A stretch of 64,000 bases of DNA, from the NCBI RefSeq assembly GCF_005144475.1, contig NZ_SWJZ01000064.1, positions 1-64,000 on the forward strand, read 5' to 3'. The stretch's first letter is position 1; every line of letters begins with the position of its first letter. A program made the translations under genes and the position numbers. Below are positions 29,330-38,286 of this stretch, piece by piece. Source of the DNA: Rhodobacter capsulatus (lineage in GTDB: Bacteria > Pseudomonadota > Alphaproteobacteria > Rhodobacterales > Rhodobacteraceae). The notes under the pieces are model-generated. The model worked only from the letters and a program-made list of their open reading frames with translations, did no database searches and was not told the DNA's origin.

Positions 29330-30508
29330 ATGAACGGGGCAGATACCGCCTGGGTCAGCATGGCGACGGCACTCGTGCTGTTGATGACGCTGCCGGGCCT
29401 TGCGCTTTTCTATGGCGGGCTGGTGCGGGCCCGCAGTGTGCTGTCAATTTTCATGCAGTGCTTCGCGCTCGCGGCGGCGATGAGCCTTCTGTGGCTGCTG
29501 GCAGGGTATTCGATCGCCTTTGGCGATGTCGGCGGCGTCTGGGGCGGCCTGTCGCGTCTGGGGATGATCGGCGTCACGGCCGACAGCCTGCGCGGCACCC
29601 TGCCCGAGATTCTGTTCTTCGCCTTCCAGATGACCTTTGCTGTGATCACACCGGCGTTGATCCTTGGCGCCTTTGTCGAGCGGGTGAATTTCTGGTGGGT
29701 CTTCACCTTTTCGGCGGTCTGGATGCTGCTGGTCTATGCGCCGGTCGCGCATTGGATCTGGGGGGCGGGCTTTCTGTCGGATGGCGGGATCTTCGGCGAC
29801 AAGGGCACGCGGGATTTTGCGGGCGGCATCGTCGTGCATGAAACCGCCGCTTTGGCGGCCCTGCTGCTGGCCGTGATGATCGGGCCGCGCCGCAACCGCC
29901 ACACCCCGCCGCACAACCCCGGCATGGTCGCGATTGGCGCGGGGCTTCTTTGGGTCGGCTGGTTCGGCTTCAACGGCGGCTCGGAACTGGCCGCCGACGG
30001 CACGGCCGCCATGGCGATCACCGCCACGCATCTGAGCGCCGCCGCCGCCTCGCTGTCGTGGATGTTCTGGGAGCGGATCAAGTTCGGCCGTGCCTCGCTT
30101 GTGGGCATCGTCACCGGCGCGATCGCCGGCCTTGCCTCGGTGACACCCGCTTCGGGCTATGTCTCGCCGCTGCAGGCGGTGATTATCGGCACGGTTGCGG
30201 GGATTCTGTGCCAGGAATCGGTGCTGATCGTGCGCGAACGGCTGAAACTGGACGATTCTCTCGATGTCTTCGCCGTGCATGGCGTCGGCGGCATCTTCGG
30301 GACGATCATGGTGGCGGTTTATGGTGCAGCAAGTTTTACCGCACAGTTCGGGGCGCTCATCATCGTCGGCCTTTATACGATCGCGCTGACCTGGGGCATC
30401 GCCCGTGCGGTGGCGCTAGTCTTTCCGATGCGCGTCGACAAGGAATCAGAGACCAACGGTCTGGACATCTCGACCCATGGCGAGCGCGCCTACGACTTGA
30501 ACTCCTGA
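29330..30508 (+). CDS. amtY: ammonium transporter (Amt family, probably AmtY)
   Basis: A 392-residue channel of the Amt/MEP/Rh family with 11 predicted membrane segments, conducting ammonium or ammonia across the inner membrane. The twin pore histidines are in GGIVVHETAALAAL and FAVHGVGGIFG, and the N-terminal ALFYGGLVRARS motif is present. No glnK/glnB is adjacent. This suggests AmtY, the second R. capsulatus transporter, rather than the GlnK-linked AmtB. GACGAGGAGG precedes the ATG, and a sigma-54-like element lies upstream. An intrinsic terminator follows. Confidence 0.85.
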   Translation: MNGADTAWVSMATALVLLMTLPGLALFYGGLVRARSVLSIFMQCFALAAAMSLLWLLAGYSIAFGDVGGVWGGLSRLGMIGVTADSLRGTLPEILFFAFQMTFAVITPALILGAFVERVNFWWVFTFSAVWMLLVYAPVAHWIWGAGFLSDGGIFGDKGTRDFAGGIVVHETAALAALLLAVMIGPRRNRHTPPHNPGMVAIGAGLLWVGWFGFNGGSELAADGTAAMAITATHLSAAAASLSWMFWERIKFGRASLVGIVTGAIAGLASVTPASGYVSPLQAVIIGTVAGILCQESVLIVRERLKLDDSLDVFAVHGVGGIFGTIMVAVYGAASFTAQFGALIIVGLYTIALTWGIARAVALVFPMRVDKESETNGLDISTHGERAYDLNS

Positions 30509-30530
30509 TCGCAAGCCCTTGTAAAAAAAG

Positions 30531-30555
30531 AAAGGCCGCCAAGAGCGGCCTTTTT
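30531..30555 (+). terminator. intrinsic terminator of the ammonium transporter gene
   Basis: AAAGGCCGC, loop CAAGA, GCGGCCTTT then TT, 22 bases after the stop. Confidence 0.88.
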
Positions 30556-30577
30556 CATCAACCTGCGTCACACAGGC

Positions 30578-31048
30578 TCAGCTCTGCACGCGTCCGGACC
30601 AGCCGTAAAGCGCGATGGCCCGATCTTCGAAGGCCTTCACGATCATCCGCATCGCCTGATCGAAGACGATCCCGATAACCCCCTGCAGCAGCGCGTTCTT
30701 GAATTCGAAATCGACGAAGAAATCGACCTCGCAGCCGCCCGGCCGATCCGAGAACTGCCACCAGGAATGCATGTGCTTGAACGGCCCGTCGAGATATTGC
30801 GTATCGACGCGGAAGTTGTCGGGGTCCAGCACGACGCGCGAGCCGAAGCGCTCGCGGAACACCTTGAACGAGATCACCAGATCCGCTTCCATCAATTCGG
30901 TGCCCGGACGCGGTCCGGGTTTGCGGGCGCGGATGCGGGCCGCGGAATTCCAGGGCAAGAACTCGGGATAGCGCGCGACATCGGCCACAAGCGCATACAT
31001 CTGCGCCGCCGAATAGGGCATCATACGCTGTTCGGTGTGCCGCGGCAT
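30578..31048 (-). CDS. Coq10/RatA-like START-domain protein
   Basis: This 156-residue protein belongs to the polyketide cyclase/START group that includes Coq10, a ubiquinone-binding factor, and RatA. It has [24 protein letters not shown] near the N terminus, the [15 protein letters not shown] segment, and a C-terminal helix. No signal or membrane segment is seen. It is divergent from hpt. In a Rhodobacter a role in quinone delivery is plausible, but the toxin name RatA is only a label for E. coli. Confidence 0.84.
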   Translation of the reverse strand: MPRHTEQRMMPYSAAQMYALVADVARYPEFLPWNSAARIRARKPGPRPGTELMEADLVISFKVFRERFGSRVVLDPDNFRVDTQYLDGPFKHMHSWWQFSDRPGGCEVDFFVDFEFKNALLQGVIGIVFDQAMRMIVKAFEDRAIALYGWSGRVQS

Positions 31049-31129
31049 CGTGCCCGTCTCCCTTTTCCCGCGCTTCTTCTTGCGATAAAGCAACCGAATT
31101 GCAAGGGCCGAGAGGCCGCAGGAGGAACG

Positions 31130-31678
31130 ATGTCGCAAGACGGTTACGTAATCGACCAGATGATCTCGGCCAAAGCCATCGCGGCCCGGGTCGAGGCGCT
31201 TGGCGCCGAAATCACCGAGGCCTTCAAGGACACCGACCGTCTGGTGGTGGTGGGGCTGTTGCGCGGCTCCTTCGTCTTCATCGCCGATCTGATCCGCGAG
31301 ATCGGCGTGCCCTGCGAGGTCGATTTCCTCGAAGCCTCAAGCTATGGGAATGAAACGACTTCCACCAGAGAGGTTCGCGTTCTCAAGGACTTGCGCGGCA
31401 CAATTGGCGGGCGTGACGTGCTGGTCGTGGAAGATATCGTCGACACAGGGCATACGATTTCGAAGGTGATGGAAATGCTGCGCGCCCGCGCGCCGCGGCG
31501 GATCGAATGCTGTGCCATGCTCGACAAGCCGTCGCGACGCGAGGTCGATGTGAAAGCGCGCTGGACCGGCTTCGACATCCCCGACGAATTCGTCGTCGGC
31601 TACGGGCTCGATTATGCGCAAAACCACCGCAACCTGCCGTTCATCGGCACGGTCCGTTTCACGGATCCGCAGAAGTGA
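31130..31678 (+). CDS. hpt: hypoxanthine phosphoribosyltransferase
   Basis: This 182-residue purine salvage enzyme converts hypoxanthine or guanine with PRPP to the nucleotide. The PRPP-binding loop [13 protein letters not shown] is complete, with [15 protein letters not shown] upstream and the FVVGYGLDY motif near the C terminus. GGAGGAACG precedes the ATG. It converges with the hel operon. Confidence 0.95.
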   Translation: MSQDGYVIDQMISAKAIAARVEALGAEITEAFKDTDRLVVVGLLRGSFVFIADLIREIGVPCEVDFLEASSYGNETTSTREVRVLKDLRGTIGGRDVLVVEDIVDTGHTISKVMEMLRARAPRRIECCAMLDKPSRREVDVKARWTGFDIPDEFVVGYGLDYAQNHRNLPFIGTVRFTDPQK

Positions 31679-31711
31679 TCACAGCCCGGCGGCAATCCGG
31701 GCGCCTGCACC

Positions 31712-32242
31712 TCATTCCCCCGCGCCAGCGAGGAGCGGGTCTATCTTGCTTGTGATCACATCCTCGGTCAGCGGCCCGGCGATGCGGGTCAGGATACGTC
31801 CCGCGCCATCGACCAGAAAGGTTTCCGGAACGCCCGCCACGCCCCAGTCCAGCCCCATCCGGTTGCCGGGATCGGCGCCAAGCTTCGTATAGGGACTGCC
31901 CATCTCGGCCAGGAACCCCTGTGCCTTGTCGGGTGTATCCTTCCAGTTCACACCCATAATCTCGACCCCGTCCTGTTTCAGGCCGATCAGATTCGGATGT
32001 TCGACCCGACAGGGCGCACACCAGGAGGCCCAGAAGTTCACCAGCTTGATCTTGCCATCGCGCAGATCGGCATCGGTGAAGGGCACCTCCGCGCCCAGGG
32101 GCTGCAGCTGAACTGCGGGCGCCTCCTTGCCGGCAAGCGCGGTGGGCATGGCATTCGGGTCATTTTGCTGCATCGCAAAGAATCCCGCGCCCACAAAGCC
32201 CGCCATCACCAGCAGCGGCAGAAACATCAAGGGCTTAGCCAT
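31712..32242 (-). CDS. helX: periplasmic thioredoxin for cytochrome c maturation (HelX/CcmG)
   Basis: This 176-residue membrane-anchored thioredoxin reduces apocytochrome c or CcmH in the periplasm before heme attachment. An N-terminal anchor (residues about 5-23) precedes the thioredoxin fold with WCAPC (Cys75, Cys78) and the GVPETFLVDGAG cis-Pro loop. The start overlaps the end of helD by 8 bases. It is the last gene of helABCDX, needed for all c-type cytochromes in R. capsulatus. Confidence 0.95.
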   Translation of the reverse strand: MAKPLMFLPLLVMAGFVGAGFFAMQQNDPNAMPTALAGKEAPAVQLQPLGAEVPFTDADLRDGKIKLVNFWASWCAPCRVEHPNLIGLKQDGVEIMGVNWKDTPDKAQGFLAEMGSPYTKLGADPGNRMGLDWGVAGVPETFLVDGAGRILTRIAGPLTEDVITSKIDPLLAGAGE

Positions 32243-32393
32243 CGTTCTTCATCCGTTCTTCCTGCGCCTTCAGCGCCCGTTTCACCTGCGCGCCGCGGAT
32301 CAGCGTGGCCGCGATCAGCCCCGCCAACAGCACCAGCGTCACCCCCCAGGAGGCAAGGATGGTGACAGCGTATTTTCCGAACTCCGGCATCAT
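32235..32393 (-). CDS. helD: heme exporter protein D (HelD/CcmD)
   Basis: This 52-residue single-helix membrane protein (residues 9-32 hydrophobic) has a basic cytoplasmic tail (RGAQVKRALKAQEERMKNDG), the CcmD pattern. CcmD helps release holo-CcmE from the ABC complex. It starts at the ATGATG that overlaps the helC stop codon. It is too short to stand out among overlapping frames, but length and location fix the identity. Confidence 0.92.
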   Translation of the reverse strand: MMPEFGKYAVTILASWGVTLVLLAGLIAATLIRGAQVKRALKAQEERMKNDG

Positions 32394-33118
32394 GCCATGC
32401 GCTCCCTCTGCTCCAATGCCTTGAGACGACGGGCCCGAATCTCGGTGCGGGTGCGCAACAGCAGCAGCGTCACGAACAAAAGCCCGAACCCGATGATCGA
32501 AAGCACCAGGGGCTGCCAATAAACATCCGCAATGTGCTCTTCCTTGTCGAGGCTGAGTGTCGAACCCTGATGCAAACCCTGATTCCAGAAGATTGCCGCA
32601 TAGCGCGAGAGCACCGCAAAGACCGAGCCCACAAGACACAACACCCCGGTCAGATCGGCCGCGGTATCGGGCGTGTCGATCGCTTCCCACAGCGCCATGT
32701 AGCCCAGATAGAACAGGAACAGAATCAGGAACGAGGTCAGCCGCGGGTCCCATTCCCACCACGTCCCCCACATCGGCTGGCCCCAGAACGCGCCGGTGAT
32801 CAGCGCGATCAGCGTCATCACCATGCCGATCGGTGCCGCGGCCCTCGCGGCCAGCGCCGAGACATGATGACGCCGGATCAGCCAGATCAGCGAGGCGACA
32901 AGCATCATCACCCAGATGTTGATCGCCAGCGTCGCCGCCGGAACATGGACATAGATCACCTTCACCGTCGCGCCGAACTCGGCTGCGACCGGGGTGAAGA
33001 AGAACCCCCAGACGAGCCCCGGCACCAGTGTCAGAACCGTGGCCCCCACGACCCAGGGCAAAAGCCGGCCCGAAGTCTGCATGAACTTGACCGGGTTTGC
33101 ATAGTCCCAGATCGACAT
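32390..33118 (-). CDS. helC: heme-handling membrane protein HelC (CcmC)
   Basis: This 242-residue protein has six membrane segments and delivers heme to the chaperone CcmE. The tryptophan-rich heme-binding motif WGTWWEWDPRLT lies at residues 117-128, and the flanking periplasmic histidines are His58 (YVHVP) and the one in KEEHIADVYW. The start was set at MSIWDYANP because GGGAGGAGAG precedes it. It is followed by overlapping helD. Confidence 0.95.
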   Translation of the reverse strand: MSIWDYANPVKFMQTSGRLLPWVVGATVLTLVPGLVWGFFFTPVAAEFGATVKVIYVHVPAATLAINIWVMMLVASLIWLIRRHHVSALAARAAAPIGMVMTLIALITGAFWGQPMWGTWWEWDPRLTSFLILFLFYLGYMALWEAIDTPDTAADLTGVLCLVGSVFAVLSRYAAIFWNQGLHQGSTLSLDKEEHIADVYWQPLVLSIIGFGLLFVTLLLLRTRTEIRARRLKALEQRERMA

Positions 33119-33201
33119 CGGCTCTCCTCCCTCTCGCGTCCCGTCGGACATGTCACGCTTTGCCACGGCGCGGATTGACTCGCATCAAGCTGGACTACGT
33201 C

Positions 33202-33858
33202 TCACCGCAAATTGACCCGGATCGCCGCCGCCGAGGCAAAGGGCACCAAAGCCACCGTGGCCGCCGTGATCCCCGCCAGCATCGCCAGCGGCACCTGCGT
33301 CGCCATGCCCTCGGCGCCGCGCCGCACCAGCTCGGCGCCAAAGATCAGCGTCGGCACATAAAGCGGCAGCACCAGCAGCGACAACAGCAACCCGCCGCGC
33401 TTCAGCCCCACCGTCAGCGCCGCGCCGAAGGTGCCCAGCACCGACAGCGCCGGGGTGCCCAGAAGCAGCGACACCTCGAGCCAGAGATAGGCGGGCGCGG
33501 GCAGATGCAGCAGCACGGCAAAAAGCGGCGCCGCCAGAACCAGCGGCAGGCCGGTGGTGATCCAATGCGCCAAGGCCTTGATCGTCACCACCGCTTCCAG
33601 CGGGATCGGCGCGGTGGCCAGCAGATCGAGCGAGCCATCCTCGAAATCGAGCGCGAAGATCCGGTCCAGCGACAGCAGACAGGCCAGCAAGGCGCCAAGC
33701 CAGAGGATGCCGCTGGCAATCCGGGCGAGAATCTCCCCCTGCGGACCGACACCGAACGGCACCAGCGTCACCACGATCAGGAAAAACGCCAGCCCGAGCC
33801 CGAAGCCGCCCCCGGCGCGGATCGCCAGCCGCAGATCCCGCGACAAAAGCGCCCTCAT
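33202..33858 (-). CDS. helB: heme exporter membrane protein HelB (CcmB)
   Basis: This 218-residue protein with six membrane segments is the permease-like subunit of the CcmAB ABC complex that powers release of CcmE. The opening MRALLSRDLRLAIRAGGG and the DFEDGSLDLLATAPIPLEAVV cytoplasmic loop are typical of CcmB. An element of the dispersed palindrome family separates it from helA, which is unusual inside an operon. Confidence 0.94.
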   Translation of the reverse strand: MRALLSRDLRLAIRAGGGFGLGLAFFLIVVTLVPFGVGPQGEILARIASGILWLGALLACLLSLDRIFALDFEDGSLDLLATAPIPLEAVVTIKALAHWITTGLPLVLAAPLFAVLLHLPAPAYLWLEVSLLLGTPALSVLGTFGAALTVGLKRGGLLLSLLVLPLYVPTLIFGAELVRRGAEGMATQVPLAMLAGITAATVALVPFASAAAIRVNLR

Positions 33859-33890
33859 GGCGAAACCCTCCGCCCGCGGCCGATGTCGGC

Positions 33891-33950
33891 AAGCGCGTAT
33901 TTGACCCAAGAAAAAGCCATGCGGTTTCTTCTTGGCGCAAATACGCCCTG
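33891..33950. repeat. dispersed palindromic element, copy 3, between helA and helB
   Basis: The left arm is GCGTATTTGACCCAAGAAAA and the right arm is TTTCTTCTTGGCGCAAATAC then GCCC, matching copy 2 closely. It lies 26 bases beyond the helA stop (minus strand) and 32 bases before the helB start, so any terminator activity would reduce helBCDX relative to helA. Confidence 0.78.
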
Positions 33951-33976
33951 ACGCGGCAGGATCCGGGGGCCACGGC

Positions 33977-34621
33977 TCACAGGAAGGCCCCGTCAAAGTC
34001 ATGATCGAAGGCGCTGCGATGGCCGCCCGCCTCGGGCGGACGCGCCTTGAACGGCGCAAGATCCAGAACCTTGGCCTCGGACAGGCCCAGATCGATATGC
34101 GTCGCCATCAGCGCCGCCCCGCCCGTCCCCAGATGCGCCCGCACCGCTTCGGCAAAAAGCGCGACCGAGGCCGCATCCAGCGACACCGTCGGTTCATCCA
34201 GCACCCAGACCGGACGCCCGGTGACCAGAAGCCGCGCCAGACCCAGCCGACGCTTCTGCCCGGCCGAAAGGCTTGCGGCGGTGCGGTGTTCGAGCGCGCG
34301 CAGATTCATCTGCGCCAGCGCCGTCTCGACGCTCTCGGTCGCGTAGATCGCGGCCCAGAACTGCAGGTTTTCGCGCACCGACAGCGTCGCCTTCAGCCCG
34401 TCGGCATGGGCCGCATAGGCCATCGACTCGGGCGGCATCGAGATCCGACCGGCCAGAGGCGGCTGCAGACCGGCCAGCGTGCGCAGAAGCGTCGTCTTGC
34501 CGATCCCGTTCGGGCCGCGCAGCACCAGCGCATGGCCCGAAGCCAGCGAAAAGCTCACCCCCTCCAGCACGGCAAGACCGCCCCGGCTGACAGTGAGCTG
34601 ATCGACGGCGAGCAGCGTCAT
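33977..34621 (-). CDS. helA: heme exporter ATP-binding protein HelA (CcmA)
   Basis: This 214-residue ABC ATPase works with HelB. It has Walker [18 protein letters not shown], the signature [15 protein letters not shown] and Walker [13 protein letters not shown], with the H-loop MATHIDLGL. The start overlaps the orf124 stop by ATGA. It is the first hel gene and was studied in R. capsulatus. Confidence 0.95.
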   Translation of the reverse strand: MTLLAVDQLTVSRGGLAVLEGVSFSLASGHALVLRGPNGIGKTTLLRTLAGLQPPLAGRISMPPESMAYAAHADGLKATLSVRENLQFWAAIYATESVETALAQMNLRALEHRTAASLSAGQKRRLGLARLLVTGRPVWVLDEPTVSLDAASVALFAEAVRAHLGTGGAALMATHIDLGLSEAKVLDLAPFKARPPEAGGHRSAFDHDFDGAFL

Positions 34622-34992
34622 GCCGTCGGCACCGTGCCCGGCATCGGCAAAAGGGCGGCGCCGACGCGGCGGCCCTCGGACAGAAGCACATTGTAGTGGC
34701 GCGCCGCAGAGGGCGTGGACATCGGTTCGGCCATCACCCCGAGCGCTTCAAGGTCAACCTGCAAGCCCTTGGGAAGATGGGCGATATCCGCGCCCATCCC
34801 GCACAGCAGCAGATCCACCTGCCCCGCCAGCGCGCGCAGCGCGTCAAGATCGTCGAAGCCGGTCCAGAGCGTCGCCGCCTCGGCGCGGATCAGAAGGCCG
34901 CCCCGATGCACCGCCCCGGCGATGCGGAAAAAGCCCGGCCCGTAACCGTCGATCGGCAGCGCCGATCCGAAGCCCGCCTCACGGCTTTGCAT
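34618..34992 (-). CDS. Mth938-like domain protein (orf124)
   Basis: A 124-residue small soluble protein resembling the Mth938/COG3737 family, with [20 protein letters not shown] and [16 protein letters not shown]. It overlaps the end of secF by 14 bases and helA by ATGA, so it links the sec and hel genes into one transcript. A 124-codon gene at this place is known in R. capsulatus. Human NDUFAF3 is a distant relative, but no bacterial function is established. Confidence 0.82.
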   Translation of the reverse strand: MQSREAGFGSALPIDGYGPGFFRIAGAVHRGGLLIRAEAATLWTGFDDLDALRALAGQVDLLLCGMGADIAHLPKGLQVDLEALGVMAEPMSTPSAARHYNVLLSEGRRVGAALLPMPGTVPTA

Positions 34993-35980
34993 CTTGCGCC
35001 CCGCCGGAGAAGAACTTGTCCGAAGGGTCCTTCTTTTCCTTGTTCCGGTCGAGACCGATGAACAGCACGATGTTCTTCGCCACATAGACCGAGGAATAGG
35101 TGCCGGTGAACACCCCCCAGACCATGGCGAAGACGAAGCCGCGGATCACGTCGCCGCCCCAGATCAGCATCGGCACCAGCGCCAGAAGCGTCGTCATGCC
35201 AGTCATCACGGTGCGCGAGAGGGTTTCGTTGACCGACAGGTTCATCACGTCGCGCAGCGGCATCGTCTTGTATTTGATCAGGTTTTCGCGCAGCCGGTCA
35301 AAGACGACAACGGTGTCGTTGATCGAATAGCCGGTGATCGTCAAAAGCGCCGCCACCGTGGTCAGGTCGAACTTCAGCTGCAGCACGGCGAAAAGCCCGA
35401 CGGTCAGCAGCACGTCATGCACCAGCGCCACCACGGCGCCGAGCGCGAATTGCCATTCGAACCGGACCCAGATGTAGAACATGATCACCACGGTCGCCGC
35501 CAAAAGCGACCAGACCGCGGTCCAGACCAGCTCGCCCGAGACCTTGGGGCCGACGGATTCAAACGAGGTGATCTTCAGCGCCGGATCGACCGAGGTCAGC
35601 GCGGTCTCGACCTTGTTCACCAGCTCCTGGCCCTGCGCGCCCTGCCCCTCGGCGCCCTGACCATCCCCCTGCATCTGGATGCGGATCATCGCCACATGCT
35701 GATCGGCGCGGAAGCTGGGATCGCGCACCTCGGAGATGATCACGTCGCCCAGATCCAGCGGCTCCAGCGCGGCGCGATAGACGCCGACATCGACCGCCGT
35801 CGTGGATTCGGTGCGGATCGTCGTGCCGCCCTTGAAATCGATGCCGAAGTTCAGCCCGATCACCAGCGGCAGGATCACCGAGGCGATCATCAGCACGACG
35901 GCGGCGCCGAAGGTCGCCCATTGCCAGCGGAAAAAGTCGAAGTTGGTCTTTTCGGGAACCAGTTTCAGACGGAAAGCCAT
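34979..35980 (-). CDS. secF: protein translocase subunit SecF
   Basis: This 333-residue membrane protein with six transmembrane segments works with SecD and YajC to drive late steps of protein export using proton force. It has the RND-type signature GIDFKGGTTIR after the first helix and the C-terminal VVVFDRLREN motif. It lies 13 bases after secD. Confidence 0.96.
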   Translation of the reverse strand: MAFRLKLVPEKTNFDFFRWQWATFGAAVVLMIASVILPLVIGLNFGIDFKGGTTIRTESTTAVDVGVYRAALEPLDLGDVIISEVRDPSFRADQHVAMIRIQMQGDGQGAEGQGAQGQELVNKVETALTSVDPALKITSFESVGPKVSGELVWTAVWSLLAATVVIMFYIWVRFEWQFALGAVVALVHDVLLTVGLFAVLQLKFDLTTVAALLTITGYSINDTVVVFDRLRENLIKYKTMPLRDVMNLSVNETLSRTVMTGMTTLLALVPMLIWGGDVIRGFVFAMVWGVFTGTYSSVYVAKNIVLFIGLDRNKEKKDPSDKFFSGGAQDAKP

Positions 35981-35993
35981 GGATGGTTCCTCC

Positions 35994-37658
35994 TCAGATG
36001 ACGATGGTCTTGGGACGACGCCAGCCGTACCAGATGACGATCATCAGCCGGACCACCCAGATCGCGGTGAAGATCGAGGCGGCGATGCCGATCATCGTGG
36101 TCACGGCGAAGCCGCGCACCGGCCCGGCCCCCAGCACGAACAGGATCGCCGAGGACAGGAACGAGGTGACGTTCGCGTCGATGATCGCCGACATCGCCTT
36201 GTCGAAGCCCAGCTCGATCGCGCGCACGGGCGATTTCCCGGCGCGGATTTCCTCGCGCATGCGTTCGTAGATCAGCACGTTGGCATCGACCGAGGTGCCG
36301 ATGGTCAGCACGATCCCGGCGATCCCGGGCAGGGTCATCGTGCCGCCGATCGCGCCCATCACGGCGAAGATGAAGGCGATGTTGATGAACAGCGCCACCG
36401 AGGAAAAGAAGCCGAACAGCCCGTAGGAGGCGATCATGTAGGCCACGACCGCGACGAAGCCGATCACCGAGGCGACCATCCCCGCCTTGACGCTGTCGGC
36501 GCCCAGTTCCGGCCCGATCGTGCGTTCCTCAAGGAACGTCATGCCCGCGGGCAGTGCGCCTGCCCGCAAAAGCAGCGCCAGATCGGTGGCTTCCTCGATG
36601 CTGAAACGGCCGGTGATGATCCCCGATCCGCCCGCGATATGCGCCTGGATCGTCGGCGCCGAAATCACCTTGCCGTCCAGCACGATGGCGAAGGGCTCGC
36701 CGATATGGCTGGCGGTGTAATCGCCAAAGGCCCGCGCGCCGCTGACGTTGAAGCGGAACGACACCGCCGGGGCGCCGTTGTCGTCGGTGGTCGGGCGCGC
36801 ATCGGTCAGATCATCGCCCGTCACCACCGGAACTTCGTCGAGCAGGTGGTAAAGCCCCTGCCGTTCGGCATCGGGCAGAAGTTCGTTGCCCGAGGCGACC
36901 GGCGCATTCGGGTTCGAGGTCGTGCTCAGCACCGGATGGAAGGTCAGCTTGGCAGTGGTGCCGATCAGATCCTTCAGCTCCTGCGCCGAGCCGATGCCGG
37001 GCACTTCGATCAGGATGCGGTCGGTGCCTTCGCGCATGATCGTCGGTTCGCGCGTGCCCGCCGCGTCGACGCGACGACGCACGATTTCCAGCGATTGCTG
37101 CATGGTGCGGTCATCGGTGGCTTTCTGTTCCGCCTCCGAGAGCCGGAAGACGACGGTGTCGCCCTCGGCCGTCACCTCGTAGTCGGACTGGCCGACCCCG
37201 GTCAGACTGACCACCGGGCTGGCCAGCGTCCGGGCGGCTTCGACGGCGCGGGCGATCTGCGCGCGCTCGCCGATCTGGATGCGCAATTCCCCCTCGGGCG
37301 AGGGCACGCGCCGAATCGCGCCGATGCTGGCGCGTTCGGCCGCCAGAACCTTGCGCGCCTCGGGCCAAAGCGCATCCATCCGGGCCTTGTGGACCTCGCC
37401 CAGATGCACCTCGGCCAGAAGATGCGCGCCGCCGCGCAGATCGAGCCCCAGATTGACCAGCGCCGAGGGCGCCCAATCGGGCCAGGCGGCCTTGGCGGCC
37501 TCCTGGGTCTCGGTCATCGCCCCGGTCTTTTCGAAGGCGGCAACGGCGTCGTTATGCCCTTCGACCCGGGCATAGAACATGTTGGGCGCCGCCGTGATCA
37601 ATGCCGCAAGGCACAGACCCAGAATGACAAGACGCTTCCAAAGCGAAATCTGCAGCAT
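35994..37658 (-). CDS. secD: protein translocase subunit SecD
   Basis: This 554-residue protein has a first membrane helix, a large periplasmic domain (LGLDLRGGAHLLAEV early, then IEVPGIGSAQELKDLIG) and five more helices with GTSVDANVLIYERMREE. It forms the SecDF complex. Order and direction (yajC downstream on the chromosome, but read first) give the transcript yajC-secD-secF-orf124-helABCDX. Confidence 0.97.
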   Translation of the reverse strand: MLQISLWKRLVILGLCLAALITAAPNMFYARVEGHNDAVAAFEKTGAMTETQEAAKAAWPDWAPSALVNLGLDLRGGAHLLAEVHLGEVHKARMDALWPEARKVLAAERASIGAIRRVPSPEGELRIQIGERAQIARAVEAARTLASPVVSLTGVGQSDYEVTAEGDTVVFRLSEAEQKATDDRTMQQSLEIVRRRVDAAGTREPTIMREGTDRILIEVPGIGSAQELKDLIGTTAKLTFHPVLSTTSNPNAPVASGNELLPDAERQGLYHLLDEVPVVTGDDLTDARPTTDDNGAPAVSFRFNVSGARAFGDYTASHIGEPFAIVLDGKVISAPTIQAHIAGGSGIITGRFSIEEATDLALLLRAGALPAGMTFLEERTIGPELGADSVKAGMVASVIGFVAVVAYMIASYGLFGFFSSVALFINIAFIFAVMGAIGGTMTLPGIAGIVLTIGTSVDANVLIYERMREEIRAGKSPVRAIELGFDKAMSAIIDANVTSFLSSAILFVLGAGPVRGFAVTTMIGIAASIFTAIWVVRLMIVIWYGWRRPKTIVI

Positions 37659-37681
37659 GGCGGCGCGGCCCCGGATTCAGG

Positions 37682-38017
37682 TCAGGTATTGGCGGCCGGT
37701 TCGGTCTTCGACAGAACCTGCACGACGGCGCTGCGGATCATCCGCACCTTCATGTCCTTGGCGATCTCGACTTCGACTTCGCCGTCTTCGCGCAGATGCA
37801 CGATCTTGCCGATGATGCCGGCCTGGGTCAGCACCATGTCTCCGCGGCGCAGCGCGTCGACCATCGCCTTGTGCTCCTTGGCTTTCTTTTGCTGCGGGCG
37901 GATCAGCAGGAAATACATGATCACGAAGATCAGGATCAGCGGCACGAATTGGCCGAAGGCGGCCAGGCCACCAGCGGCGGCAGAGGCATCCTGAGCATAG
38001 GCGGGAGAGACGAACAT
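37682..38017 (-). CDS. yajC: Sec translocase accessory protein YajC
   Basis: This 111-residue single-pass membrane protein has the hydrophobic segment FVPLILIFVIMYFLLIRPQQKK (residues 24-45, given in part) followed by the KEHKAMVDALRRGDMVLTQAGIIGKI domain. It binds SecDF. It is first in the sec-hel gene string. Confidence 0.95.
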   Translation of the reverse strand: MFVSPAYAQDASAAAGGLAAFGQFVPLILIFVIMYFLLIRPQQKKAKEHKAMVDALRRGDMVLTQAGIIGKIVHLREDGEVEVEIAKDMKVRMIRSAVVQVLSKTEPAANT

Positions 38018-38146
38018 GGCATGGTCCTTTCGTTAGGGCCGTGGGGGCGATGCCCCGGTTTTCGGCGCGCACCCTAGCCGCGCCCCCCCGCAATGGCAAG
38101 GCAGTCGCGGCGGCGCAGGGGGGTGCTCACGGTTGTGTCAGGCAAA

Positions 38147-38283
38147 GGGGGCGCTGCCCCCTCTTCGGCTGCGCCGAATTCACCCCCGGGATATTTGGAC
38201 CAAGGTGAAAGGGAACGGATTGGATTTCACCTTGGCGCAAATATCCCGGGGCCGCCGCTTGCGGACGGGGGCAGAGCCCCCGG
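38147..38283. repeat. dispersed palindromic element, copy 4 (fullest copy)
   Basis: It is built like a nested hairpin. An outer GGGGGCGCTGCCCCC mini-hairpin (38147-38161) starts it. The central palindrome spans 38184-38251, with CCCCGGGATATTTGGACCAA and GGTGAAA on the left and TTTCACCTTGG, CGCAAATATCCCGGGG on the right. A closing GGGGGCAGAGCCCCC hairpin (38267-38281) ends it. It lies directly beyond the stop of the M20 amidohydrolase gene. It fills most of the 270-base gap to yajC. Confidence 0.8.
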
Positions 38284-38286
38284 GCC

